NCBI RefSeq assembly: GCF_007655135.1
Contig: NC_045133.1
Span: 25,083,845 to 25,147,844 of the forward strand
DNA: 64,000 nt
DNA from: Punica granatum
Taxonomy: Eukaryota; Streptophyta; Magnoliopsida; Myrtales; Lythraceae
Direction of reading: 5' to 3'
Under the pieces are notes generated by a model. The model was given only the letters and a program-made list of their open reading frames with translations. It ran no database searches and was not told where the DNA came from. The first letter of the stretch is position 1; the number at the start of each line of letters is the position of its first letter. Of this stretch, positions 37,263 to 51,400 are shown piece by piece. The position numbers were made by a program, and so were the translations under genes.

Positions 37263-39402
37263 CGTATATTTGGTGTTTCTTTGTTATCTCGTTTTTGTTT
37301 TTTTAATTCTGTAAGAGTGATTTGGTTCGGTTAATATCGAAGAGGATCCGGCTTATTCTCGGGTGAGATCGATCGTCGACGAGAAGATGTGTGACCGAAA
37401 ATATTGACAGATAAATTATAATGGGTGAATCTTAAATTCAAAAAATATAGGACATGTGTACTATCATAATTTTACGTAAGATGATCCAATTACCAAAAAA
37501 GAAATAACCGTGGTGGTTTGTTTTTTTGCTATCAACCGTGATAGCACCACCCTTAATTATTAGAATAATAGAGCAACGCTCTTCTTTTATATAAATCATC
37601 AGGGCATTCAACCAAAAGATCTTCTTAATTTCAACTACCAATTTAACTGATTCACAAGTTTGTCAGTGATTGGATGTAATGTGCTTTAACAAAACTAGGA
37701 CAAGCATTAACTGCATCAACACATTTTGATGGACATCTTCATCCCATGATCCCAGCTTGACTTTCTATGCTGAAGTTGATAATAAACAATATTGCATGGA
37801 CAATGACTACGCGATGGCCATATATAGATTTTATGTGGGAATTGGTTCCATCGCAAAACGCAAACGGGTACATATACAATCAGTCAATAATCGAACCAGA
37901 AATACTCAGAAGATGAGACGTCTATTTTTTTTTCAATGAACAAACTTGTGACTTCTCAGTTAATCCAATATCGTCAAGAGTCTCGATCGGAATCCAGAGA
38001 GTAAGCTATAGCATTACTTGTTTCAAGGATTGTTCAGCATCTGCTTTATTATTTCAGATCCATATTATGAGAGGCTTACACATACGGATGCAACAATTAA
38101 ATTTCAAGTCAACAGAGATACCGCTTTCAATTATTTGGAACATCTGATTGAATGTAATCATCCACACCAATTATAGAACTGGGTTGAATCGGTTTCTGAT
38201 TTCCCTTCCAGCAAGGTATTGTATCCGAATAATATTCGACCTGTACACGAGTCTTAAGTTCAATAAAGGGTTACAATAATATGCATATTTGAACGGTAAA
38301 AGAAAATTTCATGTCCATGTTTGGTGGCAGAGTTAGTCAACATTGGATTCTGATGCAAACATTCACTCATAAGAAAAATGCTTTTGATCCCCTGAGTGGG
38401 TTAAGTAATTACATGATTTTGATATATTTTTTTACTCGTATCTAACTAATCCCAAAAAAATTACTTTTGTTACTATTTAAACCCTAAATGATGAGTGGCT
38501 CCAGTACTACTTGTGCAATAGCTTTCTCATACAATATCAATCAATACAGCTATGTGGAAATAAAGAACTCTCTGATTATTGTAGTGAAAATATTATTATT
38601 AGTAAATATCCTATTTTCTACAGCAATATTATTGTACGTTGCTGTACATTATAGATATATATTTGGTAGCTAAAAGTTTTTTTTTTTGGGGGTAATGGGA
38701 GTTATTTACTTTTCTTCGGGCATTTATATGATTAATTTATTTATTCATTTACGTGATGATCCATTATAGTTAGCCTTATGATGTAGTCAACATCTAAAGA
38801 ACGAATCAGTGGGCTTTCTTCATCTTGATCTATCCATGCGTTTTTTGGTATGCATCCTCATGTCCAAAAGTACAATAAAACTCAACCCGACCAATCCAAT
38901 TCAAACCGAATCAGCCCACCAAGAAATAAAACTTTTCTAATATGAATTTTCTTTATTCATAAGACTCAAATCCGAAACCTTTGAAAGCGCTATCAATGTA
39001 ATAATTTTATTGTCCGTATCATTCTCCACCATATGTAAGAAAGTTTTGTAACACAATCTTGCGGGGATCAGCATGGCATATCCTTTCTAACACAGGCGTG
39101 GCATATCCTTTCCAACACGGGCAAGGTTATCGCAGAGCTTTGCCACCAGAGGAAAAACGGACGCGCCCACCAGAGTCGGCCTGACTGAAGCGTGAGCTAA
39201 ATTGTTGGAATGAATAACATCTATCCAGAAGCAATGCAATCGCAGCTGTTGGTCACATCAATGCTTCCTTTCTAATCAGTAAAAGGCGACTGTTTCCACT
39301 ATGTATAATTTACATTTTGCGATCCAGAGATTCCTAGACTGGTGATACAAGTAGAAACCCGGTATTGTGGGTACCAAAAGAATTAAGAATGCAAGCCAAA
39401 AT
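37263..39402. other. Intergenic region downstream of NPC1
   Basis: AT-rich. It holds a minus-strand SINE-like copy (38862-39010) and a short direct repeat of about 24 bases (GGCATATCCTTTC..AACAC, about 39074-39121). The part nearest 39403 should be the NPC1 3' UTR. No other gene is seen. Confidence 0.6.
38862..39010 (-). mobile_element. SINE-like copy, minus strand
   Basis: Reverse-complemented, it reads CGGATTTGAGTCTTATGAAT, then AAGTTTTATTTCTTGG, GAATTGGATTGGTCG and GTACTTTTGGACAT, matching the order of blocks in the SINE-like element at 24182-24354. The 5' half is weak, so only the B-box side and tail are secure. Confidence 0.45.
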
Positions 39403-42400
39403 CTAGAATCCCCTCACATCCTGCTGAGCGAATCGGGACTGGAATAAGGATTGAATGGACGGGCGGCCTTCTTGCTTGTCCAAGACCACGCACCTTGAAG
39501 GGGGTCCGAATATACTCAACACAACCTGCAAACAAAGAAACAATTTGAAACTTGTATGGTTGTGATGCAGCTGCCATGGTGGAGGATGCGTAGTTTTGAC
39601 TTACAGGTAGGAAAACGAGCCCGTGCAGAAAGCCAAGAAGGACCAGAGCGAGGTACATCTGGAAGTAGTAAACCTGTGGACATGGAAGGACAGGAGATCA
39701 GAAAAGGCGTGCTCAGAGGAATTTCATAAATGAGACACCCAGTCTGAAAGTTTACAGACCACAAACACTTCAGTCCTTGAGAAGCATAGTACGAGGACTC
39801 CAACGAGCTTCGTCAATGTGATTCCGCTGTACATGATGTCGAGCAAAAGTTATGTGCGGAAATCGAGAAAAAATGATATTATTGAACTCTCTAGGAATTT
39901 AGGCCCGTCGAAGAAGACCTGAACACAGAAGCCCCCATAGTACTGAGAGCCTCCTTCATGCGTTGGTCTCTGTCTCCCCCGCTTACCTGATATATATTGA
40001 AGTGTGCCATATTAGTTCGAAATTAGAAGAAACATCGCGCAATTTATGAACTTTATTCTTGAATTAATTTCTACAGTTCCTGCGTTTCATAAAAGCTTAG
40101 TACAAAGCGCCTGCTTTATATAGGAATGGAGCTTATGAAAATGCCTTTTCAACCTCTCCTTTCATTTCAGCAACAATAATATTTTTATGAACATATAAAC
40201 ACTAGATCAAATGATAAGAATGCGGATTTCATTATGAATACGAGGAGTGAGCGTTAGATGTGCATCGGAAGAGGGATCAATACTAACCGAGAAAGCATGT
40301 GTTATATGAACACAGAACTCAACAGCAATGCCTACTGCCATCACGAGGTTAACAACAGAGACAGCGTTCAACTGTATTCCCAAAATAGCCATCACGCCCT
40401 GCCAATTAACAATCATATAAACCGATTAACAATGAGAATACTTGAGAAACAAGTCAAATAAAAATGAAAATACAAGGTAAACAATCATTTTAAACAGCAG
40501 GTCGATATTAATTAAACAATAGTAAAGGGAGAATTGCTTACCAAAAGATCCACAACGATCATTGTCAAAACTAGCATAATGATTGCTGAGGACCATAAAC
40601 TGAAAATTCATAAGAAATGAACGCTATAACATTATTTGAAGCAAAATATGATTATATTTATCAAACATTTTTACATTTTAATTGGGGAGAAAGAAGATAT
40701 AAATAAATAAGCTAATTTTCCTCCAAGAGTTAAGAACGTACCTGCATGTGATGACCAAACATACAACAAATACTGCACCTGTTATAAAAGCATTTTAAGA
40801 TAGAATAAGTTTCATTTACAAAGAGAGGTACTTGCAATTTACAATTTAATATCTATATAAGAATATGAAATGACAACGAGTGATTGACTACATGCAACAC
40901 CTCAAGCAACAAAATGAAAAAGAATGAGTAAAGAAAACAAAGAGTTCTGCAACACTAACCGATAGCTATTGCAAGGTTAATCAATGCTGTCTTCCATATA
41001 TCTAGGTACTGCTCAAAAAACATGTAAAATACAGAATACGGGAAAATCTCCATCTGCAGCAGAATATTAAAGTAATTAAAACTTGGTGCATTCCTGGTTT
41101 CACTGATTAGGTCAGAGTCTAGACTTAGTCATACATAGGTAGAAAGATAGGAGCTTCTGTAATTAAAATAATAATTCCCGCTTTCCTATTCATCTTAAAG
41201 GAAACGCAGAGGGGCAATTATTTGAATTGCCTATCGTTACCTTCAAAGACTTGGAAACTTTTGAACAGAAGTCCCGAGCTGCCCTCAGAGAATTGACATA
41301 GTCAACCTACTCAATACAATAAGGAAAAGGCCTTTCAATGTTAAGGATAGAAAGATAAGGGGCAACAATTATGTTAATAATTGCAGTAGCAAATTAATAC
41401 CTGCTTATTGAGGGGGGTGTGGTATGTTCGAAAAGAAGATGCTTGGATTACACCACTTTCATAGCCTAAAAAGGATACAGACGTCAAGGAATTATTCTCG
41501 AGAAAGCAATCATTCTCTGAATCAGAACAATGATCTTGGCAGTTATATTATCATAGAAAATTTAAAAAGTATGTTAACAAACCTTGCAAATCCACACTGT
41601 CAGTGTAAGCCCCATGGCCTCCTTTAGCACAGTCAGCAGAGGGTAGCGCAGCGAGAAACCAAGGGAGTTTCTCCCTGAATTGTGATGTTGATGGACGGTC
41701 ATTTTGCAGATCCGAGTGAAGGAAGCACTGAGGAACTCCAAATCAATTAATAATAAGGCTATGAAGCAGAAGATGGAGATCTAATTCTGATACACTCATA
41801 ATGCTACTAGCTTCCCAATCACATCCCACATAATTATTAAACCAAAAATCTTATGTACATGCAAGGCTAGAGAATAAGACATTGCCGAAGATTACCGTGG
41901 TACAATCTTTGCATGGTCCACCCAGGCTACAGGAACTTTGTCCCGCGGGGCAGCAAGGAGGCTGAAATATGGTTATTAAAACAATTAGATCAAACTATGT
42001 AAAAAAGACTTAAATAATATAAAATAAAGATTGTTTATTAGATTGCTCCATAGCAATTAGCTTTATTCACTGGAAACACCAACAAGATTGAAAAACTAAT
42101 GTCTATTCACTCATCAGTAGAATGTGCAAGTTCTTATCAGTTATCTGGGTAAAATTTTTCTTCTGAAGAATCTGAACACTCAAAATGTGGATCATTCCAA
42201 AAATGAGCTGCAAGAACTAAATTCGTCCTTCACATTTTTTATGCTGCCACCATAGGCAGCTAAGAGAGATCAGATATGTTTCGTGATATGGCAATCCATG
42301 CAAACATAGTACTCATGCATTGTTATGTGAAAAAACAATATGATAAAGCAGTGCAGAATTAGAACCTGATCGTCGGGGGGACAATAGGTCCCATTTGTGA

Positions 42401-45400
42401 ACTTACGACAGCAACCAAAAGCTTCTGGAGATATCCATACAAGGAAATCATCAAGCCATGAAGCAGCTGGCTTTGCAATATAGCTTGATTTCGGTTCTAA
42501 GGATGCTCTTGAAATCTAGCGGCAAAAGATGCATAAAAAAACAAAAAAGAAAAGTCATATACGATAGTAAACATCGGCCTAAGGCAAAGCAACATTAATG
42601 AAAATAGCGGTGGAAGCTTAATCTCTCAATATAAAAAGATCGCTCTCAAAGCTTCTGAACAATTTACTATTACAGTGCATCCTGCTATTAGTGATTCCTT
42701 AAACAGAAATTTTATGAAAGTGCTCCAACGAAAATTACTGGCCCATAAACTAATTCTGTTTGAACTACAGTGGGACAAGCCTTTCACTAAAAGAAATCAC
42801 ATTAACAATCTGATGCCTCACTAATTCTCAACGAAGAGTTTACTTTCTGAGCACAGTTTGCCGGTGTGCAAGTCACAATCATTTGCTTTATGGCATTCTA
42901 CCAAAGCCTACTAAGACATGCATCTTTTAGTGGCATCTAAAGTTTATAAGAAACTTTATTATAAACTATTCTCCTCCAAAATTGTCAAAGTTTTTGCTAT
43001 GTGATGAGAGATGGCCTTCGTCTTCAACAAATCGAAATAACCAAAAGAAGAGGGAGAACGACTACCTCATTTAAAAGTGAGTCTGTATCACATTGGCTGA
43101 TGGAGCAAAGCTGATTCGTCTGCCTTGACTCTGAGCTGAGAAGTTCAGCAACATAATCATGAAAAAAGAATCAGCCTCCTAAAGATGGCTATCTGCTTTG
43201 TAATCAATTAATAGCCTCATATAGATAGACTTAGTAGTTACTAGTTAGTAACAGAAAGCAGTAATGAGACAAAACTGGGGATGAGGTTCAAAAATCCTAC
43301 TACTTACGTTCTGTAGTCATTTAACATGATATAAGAAGACAAGTTTCCATTGCCAATCTCAGATTACTGGTTTCTCCTATAACTACTATTTCTTTTTTTG
43401 GTAACAGTTCTCGTGAACACTCTAGCCTGCAGGTTCCCCATATTGGCTATATGGCGGTTGTGGAGTGTTGAAATATGCTTGACAAGCATTATTTGTGTCC
43501 ATATAATCTATTCAAATCCAGCAAGGAAAAGTTGGTTGACAGAGGTACGTATAAAGTTCAACAAATTTTCCATATCTATCTTCAACACAACACCATTCCC
43601 CCAAAAACCCAACCCAATTGGAAAAATGGCGATCCATGTCTAGCTTAGCGGTAAAGGAATTGATAAACATACCTGTAATTATAGTTCTTCACAACAAAAT
43701 ATAGAGGAGGACCAATTCTGAGATATTCAGAGACATTATTGAAATATCCCTGCAAAGAATTGAAATTGCTGAATAAGTACAGCTGGAAAAATATAATATG
43801 AATAAAAGCCTGTGAAATTCTAGTCCTCATGTGGCAGATAGGCTTGACAATTTAAACCTGCAAATATGAATCTCGAGGAAGGACAATCTTCTGTTCTAGA
43901 CCAGGTTCAATCCTGGTGCACAACGCCTGTAAGATAAGAAAGCCAAGAGGGTCAAAACATGTAAACAAGACAGGCAAAAGAAGAAACATCTGGCTGGATG
44001 AGAGAGATGCAAAGGAGGTAGAATGCTACTCACAACACAAACCACTGAGAAAGCCGCAAATGCTGAAATGACAACTAACTTCACTCCCCAAAGGCTGAGA
44101 ACTGGAGCATGGACTTCCTGAAGAATTGCTAGTTAAAAACTTATTAGCCACAAACAAAATTTGCTAAATGCTAGTGAAGAAACTAAATAAGACCACTGAT
44201 ATGAGATCCCACATCCATATTGAATAACTTTCTTTGTTCCAGAGTTTTGATCGGTAGTGGTTCAAAAGTAAAGTATAAATAGGAGTACCACCATTGCACT
44301 AAAGCTTTCTCAAAATCTTATGAAATTACCAAAGCTACAGGATCCTGTATACATGAATTATTAAAGAAAAGCTTCCCTAAATAAATCGAAAAGCTTTATG
44401 CTTTCAATTAGGACCTGTCATCCAGCTAAAGTATCCATATACTAACGTATGATTGCCAAGTACACCAACTTATCAGAAAAAAAAAAAAAAAAACCCAAAA
44501 AACACTGTAAGTATCTTAATTAGTTTGAGGCATTTGAGGTGACCCAAGGTTCATTACTAAAACAGTAACAGAATGAAGTTATGAGAACAGAGTCCTATAA
44601 ATCTAATCTTTCTAATGTGTCTGGATCATTGTCAAATTGGATTTTCCTCCTAATGTTACTACAGATCAATGGTTAGGAATGCATCCAGCATGCAGATCAA
44701 ATTTTCAACTTGTCTTGATAAAGATATGAGCACTAAGTTGTAACCATTAAAAATAGGGTAGTTACCTTCATGTATCTAGCCAGCAATCCAAGTTTTCTCC
44801 GTCCATTTCCTACGCTTGCATATGTTCACCATTCCCCAGTTAACGTTAAATTAATTAATTAAAACCAAAATAGATATGTGAACAAAAGTGATTGTAGAAT
44901 TGAACAATCAAAGAGGTACCTTTATCAGACTCGGGATATGTCGAAGAGACCTTTATGCAAGGGAAACAATCAACCCTCTTATCTTCAGCTCTCAGAAAGT
45001 CAAAAACTATTAAAGCAACAAAAGCTGTAACTTGCAGAAGGAAGTCCAGAAGAACAGCCAAAGCTGTAAAAAGAAAAAGAAGGGAGTTGTTCAGGTTAAA
45101 TAACAAGCTAAAAGTGGAAGCCATTACAATATAACTCGGAAAGGAATCACCATCTTGCATAACCTAGTTAAAGTTTCTATGGAAAAGGACCTGCGAACAT
45201 GGAGAATACGCGACAAGCTGGCATAGGAATAAAACTCCCAACTGCAAATGCTAACACCTCAGATAGACTAGCAAGTGTTATGGAAGGCCCGACCTCCACG
45301 AGTGCATTACTAATTCGTCCTTCTAATGGCAGTTCCAGTGGCTGCCGCTTGACTGCATGGACTAATATGCACATGTTATCCACCCCTACCTGACACGAGA

Positions 45401-48400
45401 CATGATCCATCATGAGTATTAGCTTAAAACTAAATCAGAGCAGCCCAGATGGCAATGAAGAATCCAATTAGCAAGCATTTTATTTGCTTTCAGACCGAAA
45501 TACATGCTAACTAGCCATGAAATTATAAGATGCGAAGGATGCAACTTACTGCAAGAACCAGGAAGGGTATAACTTCCATGATAATGAGTGTAGACTTCAC
45601 CCCAATGATACTGAAAAATCCTACTGATCCAAGGACGGAGAGCATCACAAGTATAACGCCCGAAAGACCTAGCAAAACCTGATATGTAGCAATATTATAA
45701 GTGACAAACACATGAAATAGAATATTATCAGCAAACAGGCTCACTGAAACTAATATATATGTCTCAAACTGGCTTATTGATGTTATTATGATTGTTCGGG
45801 TATTATAAGATATACCTTTGAGGATATGTAAAAGGACGACAACCGAGGTGTGTCGCCTAGAGTCAGAGATATGTACCCAAACATCACAAGGTAGCTTATC
45901 TGAAAGAAATTGTGGTGGAAAAAAGATAAATAACAAATATAACTTAAAGACAAATTTAAACTCATAACAAGAAAACCCATAGATAATGAAGTAGCTCAAT
46001 TTGTTATTAGAGACATGGACTCACCAATATAGTTATGGCATCAGCAGTACTCTCTCTTTTCAATTCCTCTTCGATGGAGCTTTCAGATGAAAAGGAAAGC
46101 GTCAAATTTCTTGCCTGAACCATTGGCAACAATTCATCCTGCGAAAAGAATTCTCAGAGGTTAAAAAAAAAAAAGGGGGATATCTGGGTATCTGCAATGA
46201 AAAACAGAGGGATGTCGCATGTGTTTTTATTCTTATTAAATGATGAGAAGCAGATAATAAGATAAAAGATTCATCTTTCGTAATTTCCGAGTAAAAGGGT
46301 AAAACAAGAGCCAAAGTAGACCTCTGCTAATTGGATGAAGGCCTTCTCCCATGCCAATGCTTTTCCAGTTTCATTCCCTTCCTTGTTGAGTGCGTTGTTC
46401 ACTGGATAAGTTACAATAAATGCAGAAGCCTGTCCTGAAACATCACCATGGGATTACTGTTCGCTCCAATATTTCTAAGGTACTTAAGTCTTTCAATGGA
46501 CCAAATCCTACCTCCGAATAATTGCTCCCCGAAAAGCCACCAAGTGCAGTGCTTGGATCAAGGGGGGCTTTGAATGCGCTCATGCATGCATCTGCAGATG
46601 TAAAATGCTGAAAGGAAAAATCATGAGCGTCCAATTGGTTTTTGTATGGAAAAAGAGCGAAACACTAGATAAATCATTCAGTAAAGGACAATTCAGCGAG
46701 CCAAACATTTTTTGTTTTCTTTAACAAGTTCCTGAAGATATTCATTCAAACGCAGCAGTCATGAAGAGCAAAACTTTTGACCAAACTCGTAACCAAGCAA
46801 AAGCAATGTCTGATCCAAAAGCAACACCAACTTGAGTATGGATCAAAGAGTAACACGTTTAGTATGAACAATCAAGAACCGTTTTTACCCAATTCAGTTA
46901 CTGCATAATTTCTCATTTTAAAGGGTAATATTTTTCTCTCTCATATATATCTGGTCCTGCTCTCTGCTGCACGACCAATAAGTAGCTCTTTCAAAGTATA
47001 TTTAGAGCATAAGAAACCCACAGCTTAAAAATGGATAACTAGCAGAGGGTAGGCAAATGTACCTGAAAACAGTAGCTCACATGATCAACTCCTCCGTAAT
47101 TATCATAATTTTTTGGATCCATCTTGAAATACTGTAAAAAAGGGTCAGGAATGATAGCATCTATATCAGGCCATCAAAAGCATGAGGGATGTCAAGATTA
47201 ATGAACAAAATTTCACCAAGTTACTGGTTGCTGACTGCTGAGGCAAAACTTTATAGGAAGGAAACGTAAAGCTACTAATACAAAACTAGTAAAGCTACTA
47301 ATACAAAACTAGTGCCGCATCAACACTAGTACTCAAAACGAGAGAGGTGGAAGAGCCATTCCAAATGAAAGCAGCAGAGCTTTTATAGTCAAATGTTAAG
47401 CAAAATCAGTGACTATTATGGTCACTGAGGTTGCTCCCATACAAGCCGAATTTCAAAAGAAAGAAAAGGACATGATAAGAGAAAAGCCCACGGCTACATT
47501 CTTGGAGTAGAGTCAAGAATGAATTATATTGTTCTAGAGAACCGAAAATTAAAGGATACCTGTAGAACAGATTGAGTAGCACAGTCTTGACCTAGAGGCT
47601 TCATGCAAATATCTGTCAAAGATATCACGGACCCAGAATAATTGGCCCGAATACCATCAACCTGTCAAAAACTGAAGAGCTAAAATAATCTTCACAAAAT
47701 TGGAAAAATAAATTAGAGAGAAGAAAAGGTAAAATATCAACAAATATCAACCAATTGCATTCTCAGAGTCAGAGTCAAATAGCAACCTTCTTTTGTATTT
47801 CAAAGAGTAGCTTAATACTGTCATCAGTCAGGATACTTGGTGACTTCTCATGCTCGGGTCCTGGAACTGTTGCTAAGATGAGCTGGAGAAAGTGGAGAAA
47901 AAGAATACAGTTAAATAACAAAGACAAATGAAGAAAACAAACATGAATATATATACTTTAATAAAAAAATTATCCCAAAGGCAAATTCGTGCACAAGTTG
48001 ATTTCAAAAAACAGAGTTGTCATATTTCTGACAAAACCAGACCAAATGATAGGCCTAAGATAAACATAATCAATCGATCTCAGCAACATGTACCTTCTTG
48101 CATGTCATTTGTTCCTGTATAATTATTTAAAGAAAATAAAGAATGAAAAATAAATAATTTGTTTCAAATACTCATTGAGGTAAACAATTCATAATAACCT
48201 GTTCAATTCTGTAGAAGGGAGCCAAGTGACTATCAAAGAATTGTTTCTCAGAAGCAGCCCTGCTACCAGGCCCTACCCATAGCTGAAACACAAGATGCAT
48301 TAAGAGTTCAGTAGTATGAAACAATATTTAGAAACCACAATAGCATCTGCAATGATGCGGATCACCGAGACACTGTACTCAAATAAACTACCACGTGTAT

Positions 48401-51400
48401 GATTCATGTCACATGATACTGTGAAATTCTCATTGCCGAGACAAATTCTCACTTCTCATACAATAAACCTCTAGAATTATTTGAATTCCTAGGCAATAGA
48501 AAATGCCTCTTTCCGGAACGATAAGTGACTGAGAAACAGCTATGCTAGAATAGAGCTATCTCTTGTATTGAGAATGGAGGTAGAAGTTGATTCTTTAGCA
48601 AGAGTAGAGGCACATTTGTGGCTCTCTGATTATTAAGGAAGTTCTTCATGAAGGAGGCCTGGAATGGAAGGTGGCACTTAACAAAACCGGGAACAGTAAA
48701 ATAGACTATCTAGCCAGGAGTCACAAAGACCCAAGGACCAAGAGAGACCATGGCTTACCTTCTCAGGCCTCGTCTCCACCTTGAAACGAATCAAACCTAG
48801 ACAAAGTACAAGGACTGCAGATAGAGATGCAAACAGCACGAGGGTAGGATTTCTTGCAACCCATGTTCCGTATCCCCTGTCCATATTTTTTATGGAAGTC
48901 AAGATCATTCTGTCAAAAGTATTACTTCCTATAATCAAAGGCGTAGAGAGTAACCTGTAAAACTTTGACAGGTATCCTTGAACAATTGAAAGTTGAACTC
49001 CATTTCTGATGTGAGGAGCTTCCTCAAGCATCTGAAAATGAATCAAAGTCTTGAGGAATTCAATGAAAGAGACCTCCAGTTAGAAGAATGGAAGATTAAA
49101 CATGGAAGGCAACAAACAAATTGTGAAGATTACGGAGCAATAAACAAAATTCAGAATTAAAATAAACCTGACAATAAAAGCATGGCAGAATGATATCTAA
49201 GCTTAACAATCACACACTATTTTGTCCACTAAAAAGAAAATAAACAGAAAAGTTTGGAAGCATGATCTGATGCTACCGATAGTTGACAATTACTTACGAA
49301 GTGTAACTAAATCATCTTAAAGTAGAAAAGCAGTAGATATATTACTTTCTTTAGTTAAAAATTAAAAAAAAATGAAATGAACCAAACCTTGACATAAAGA
49401 ATTGGCAGATTGAAAGGCCATAAACAGTAAAAAATGCAGGAAGCAGGAGGCAGAAAAATACAATCACCGAGAGCATAATTCATTTTAGGTCTCCTATCTA
49501 CCAGTTCATATGTTGTAACCTGGCTTCATATATTGTCACACCTCTATAAACAAAAAGGTTCAAAGGCATGAATCTAAGGAAAAGGTAAAAGTTAAGAAGT
49601 ATCTCAAATACCTACTGCCATATCTTTGAGTTGAATCACTATCAAACTTGAAATAAATAGATCAATGTACTCAAACTTCAAATAGACCAAGGAGCTCAAC
49701 TAACAATAAAGCAGTGAATTGAGGATGCGATCAGGAGCAGAAACACATACCTCCATGGGAAGATCCTCATTCTTTTGACTCTCCATGCCGTGAAGTTGGT
49801 TGCCATCATTTCTATTTGACAGTGGTTTCCTTTGAGCGGCATTCCTTTCTCTTTTTCGATGAAAAATTCCCCAGCCAAAAAACAGAGAGACCAAGATGAC
49901 GTACAAGATTGCCAAAGAAACATCAACACATTTGGCCTGCATTGTCAACCAGATATGAGCAAAATATATCAGAATTCACAACAGCATATATCCGAGGGTT
50001 AGATAATAGAATAGCTTAAAGTGGATAATAAAAAAAGAAAGATAAAGGCAATCATCTCTAACCTTAATGGACCCAAGCCTCACTGAACATGATTCCTCTT
50101 TATGCTGCTGAGGAGGAGCTATATTGGAGCAGACAGTAGAGGAGGGGCAATCTCCACAAGAACAACCAAGCGAAGTATCACCGCATGAATAAGTAGATAC
50201 ATTCATTGGTCTCATTCCAGATGTCTCTGTTGCATTTGGCAGGAAATTAATAGCATAAGGTGATCCAGGAACAGTAAGAGCAGCACGCCGTCCAATAAAA
50301 GCAAACCACTCTGCCAAGAGCAACAAAGCATGTCAGCACCAATTGACATTAAAAAGAAACCGTTGTATATTCAGCAGTAGGTAATTGCACCAGTAAACAA
50401 TGGTAACATGAACATCAAATTTTGGCACCAGGCTTTCATACGCATATACAGTTTTTAATTGTCAAGAGAATGCAAATCAGCTTATGAGAAGAATTATAAT
50501 AGCATCTTTCACTGGAATGTTAGTATAGATAAGAGATGAGTGCCTCAGCTATTTACTCAATTTCCAAAAATCCGAAGATAGTATTAGCAAACACTTTCTG
50601 CACGATTATAATCTTTGGAGTTTCTTAAGGACACTATTACACCCACCAGCAAGTCCAACATGTTCCCAACTCTCATACTGTGAATTCTGAGTACAACCAA
50701 TAGCTGAAGGCATAAATAAGCATGATCAGATCTCATCAAACTGAAAATAAATGGACCTCTAAAATTTTGGGCACCAGCACCAATAAACTCCAGAGCTCGA
50801 GTATTCATGGTGCCGAACTTCACATCCTTGCAGGAGTCATATAACCCTTGACCAAATTCGTCAGTTATATAATAATCAATTCCATCTACGGTCATATTGT
50901 TTTTAACCTGAAAAAAAAAATAAAAAAAATTAAGATGCATGTCCCAACCATATGAGATTACAGATGCCACAGCCCAGTGTATGTAACATGTGATGGAACT
51001 CCTCACCTTGGAAGTGCAAACCAGAGATAAAACAGAGGACACCACGAGGATAAATGATACATTCTAGTAAAATGCATACGAAAGAGATGCATGGAAGACT
51101 AGTGATGCCATCGCCACATAAGAAAAGTTGAGAGCGCCAAAAAGGAAGTAACCATATATTATCCAAAAGGAAGGTTTATCTTTTTTAACATTTTCAGAGA
51201 CAAGATTGCAGGATGCACTTGCCTGAGTATAAATATCTGTTTAGAACTTTTATCCAAAAAAAATATCTGTTTAGAACATGCAAAGCATTATTGAAGTATG
51301 CAAGAAGAATGACCATAAATTCCACCTTGGAGACTGAAGTGACGTTGATAAATAGACTCTGATTTGGAGAGCAAGTCAGTTCACAGAAAAGATTCAAAAA

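Noticed and set aside
48094..48114. A 21-nt in-frame segment of NPC1 (minus strand) flanked by AG and GT that could be a microexon
   Set aside because: Skipping it joins RIEQ directly to LILATVPG, which is the conserved plant NPC1 sequence. Including it would insert seven unconserved residues.
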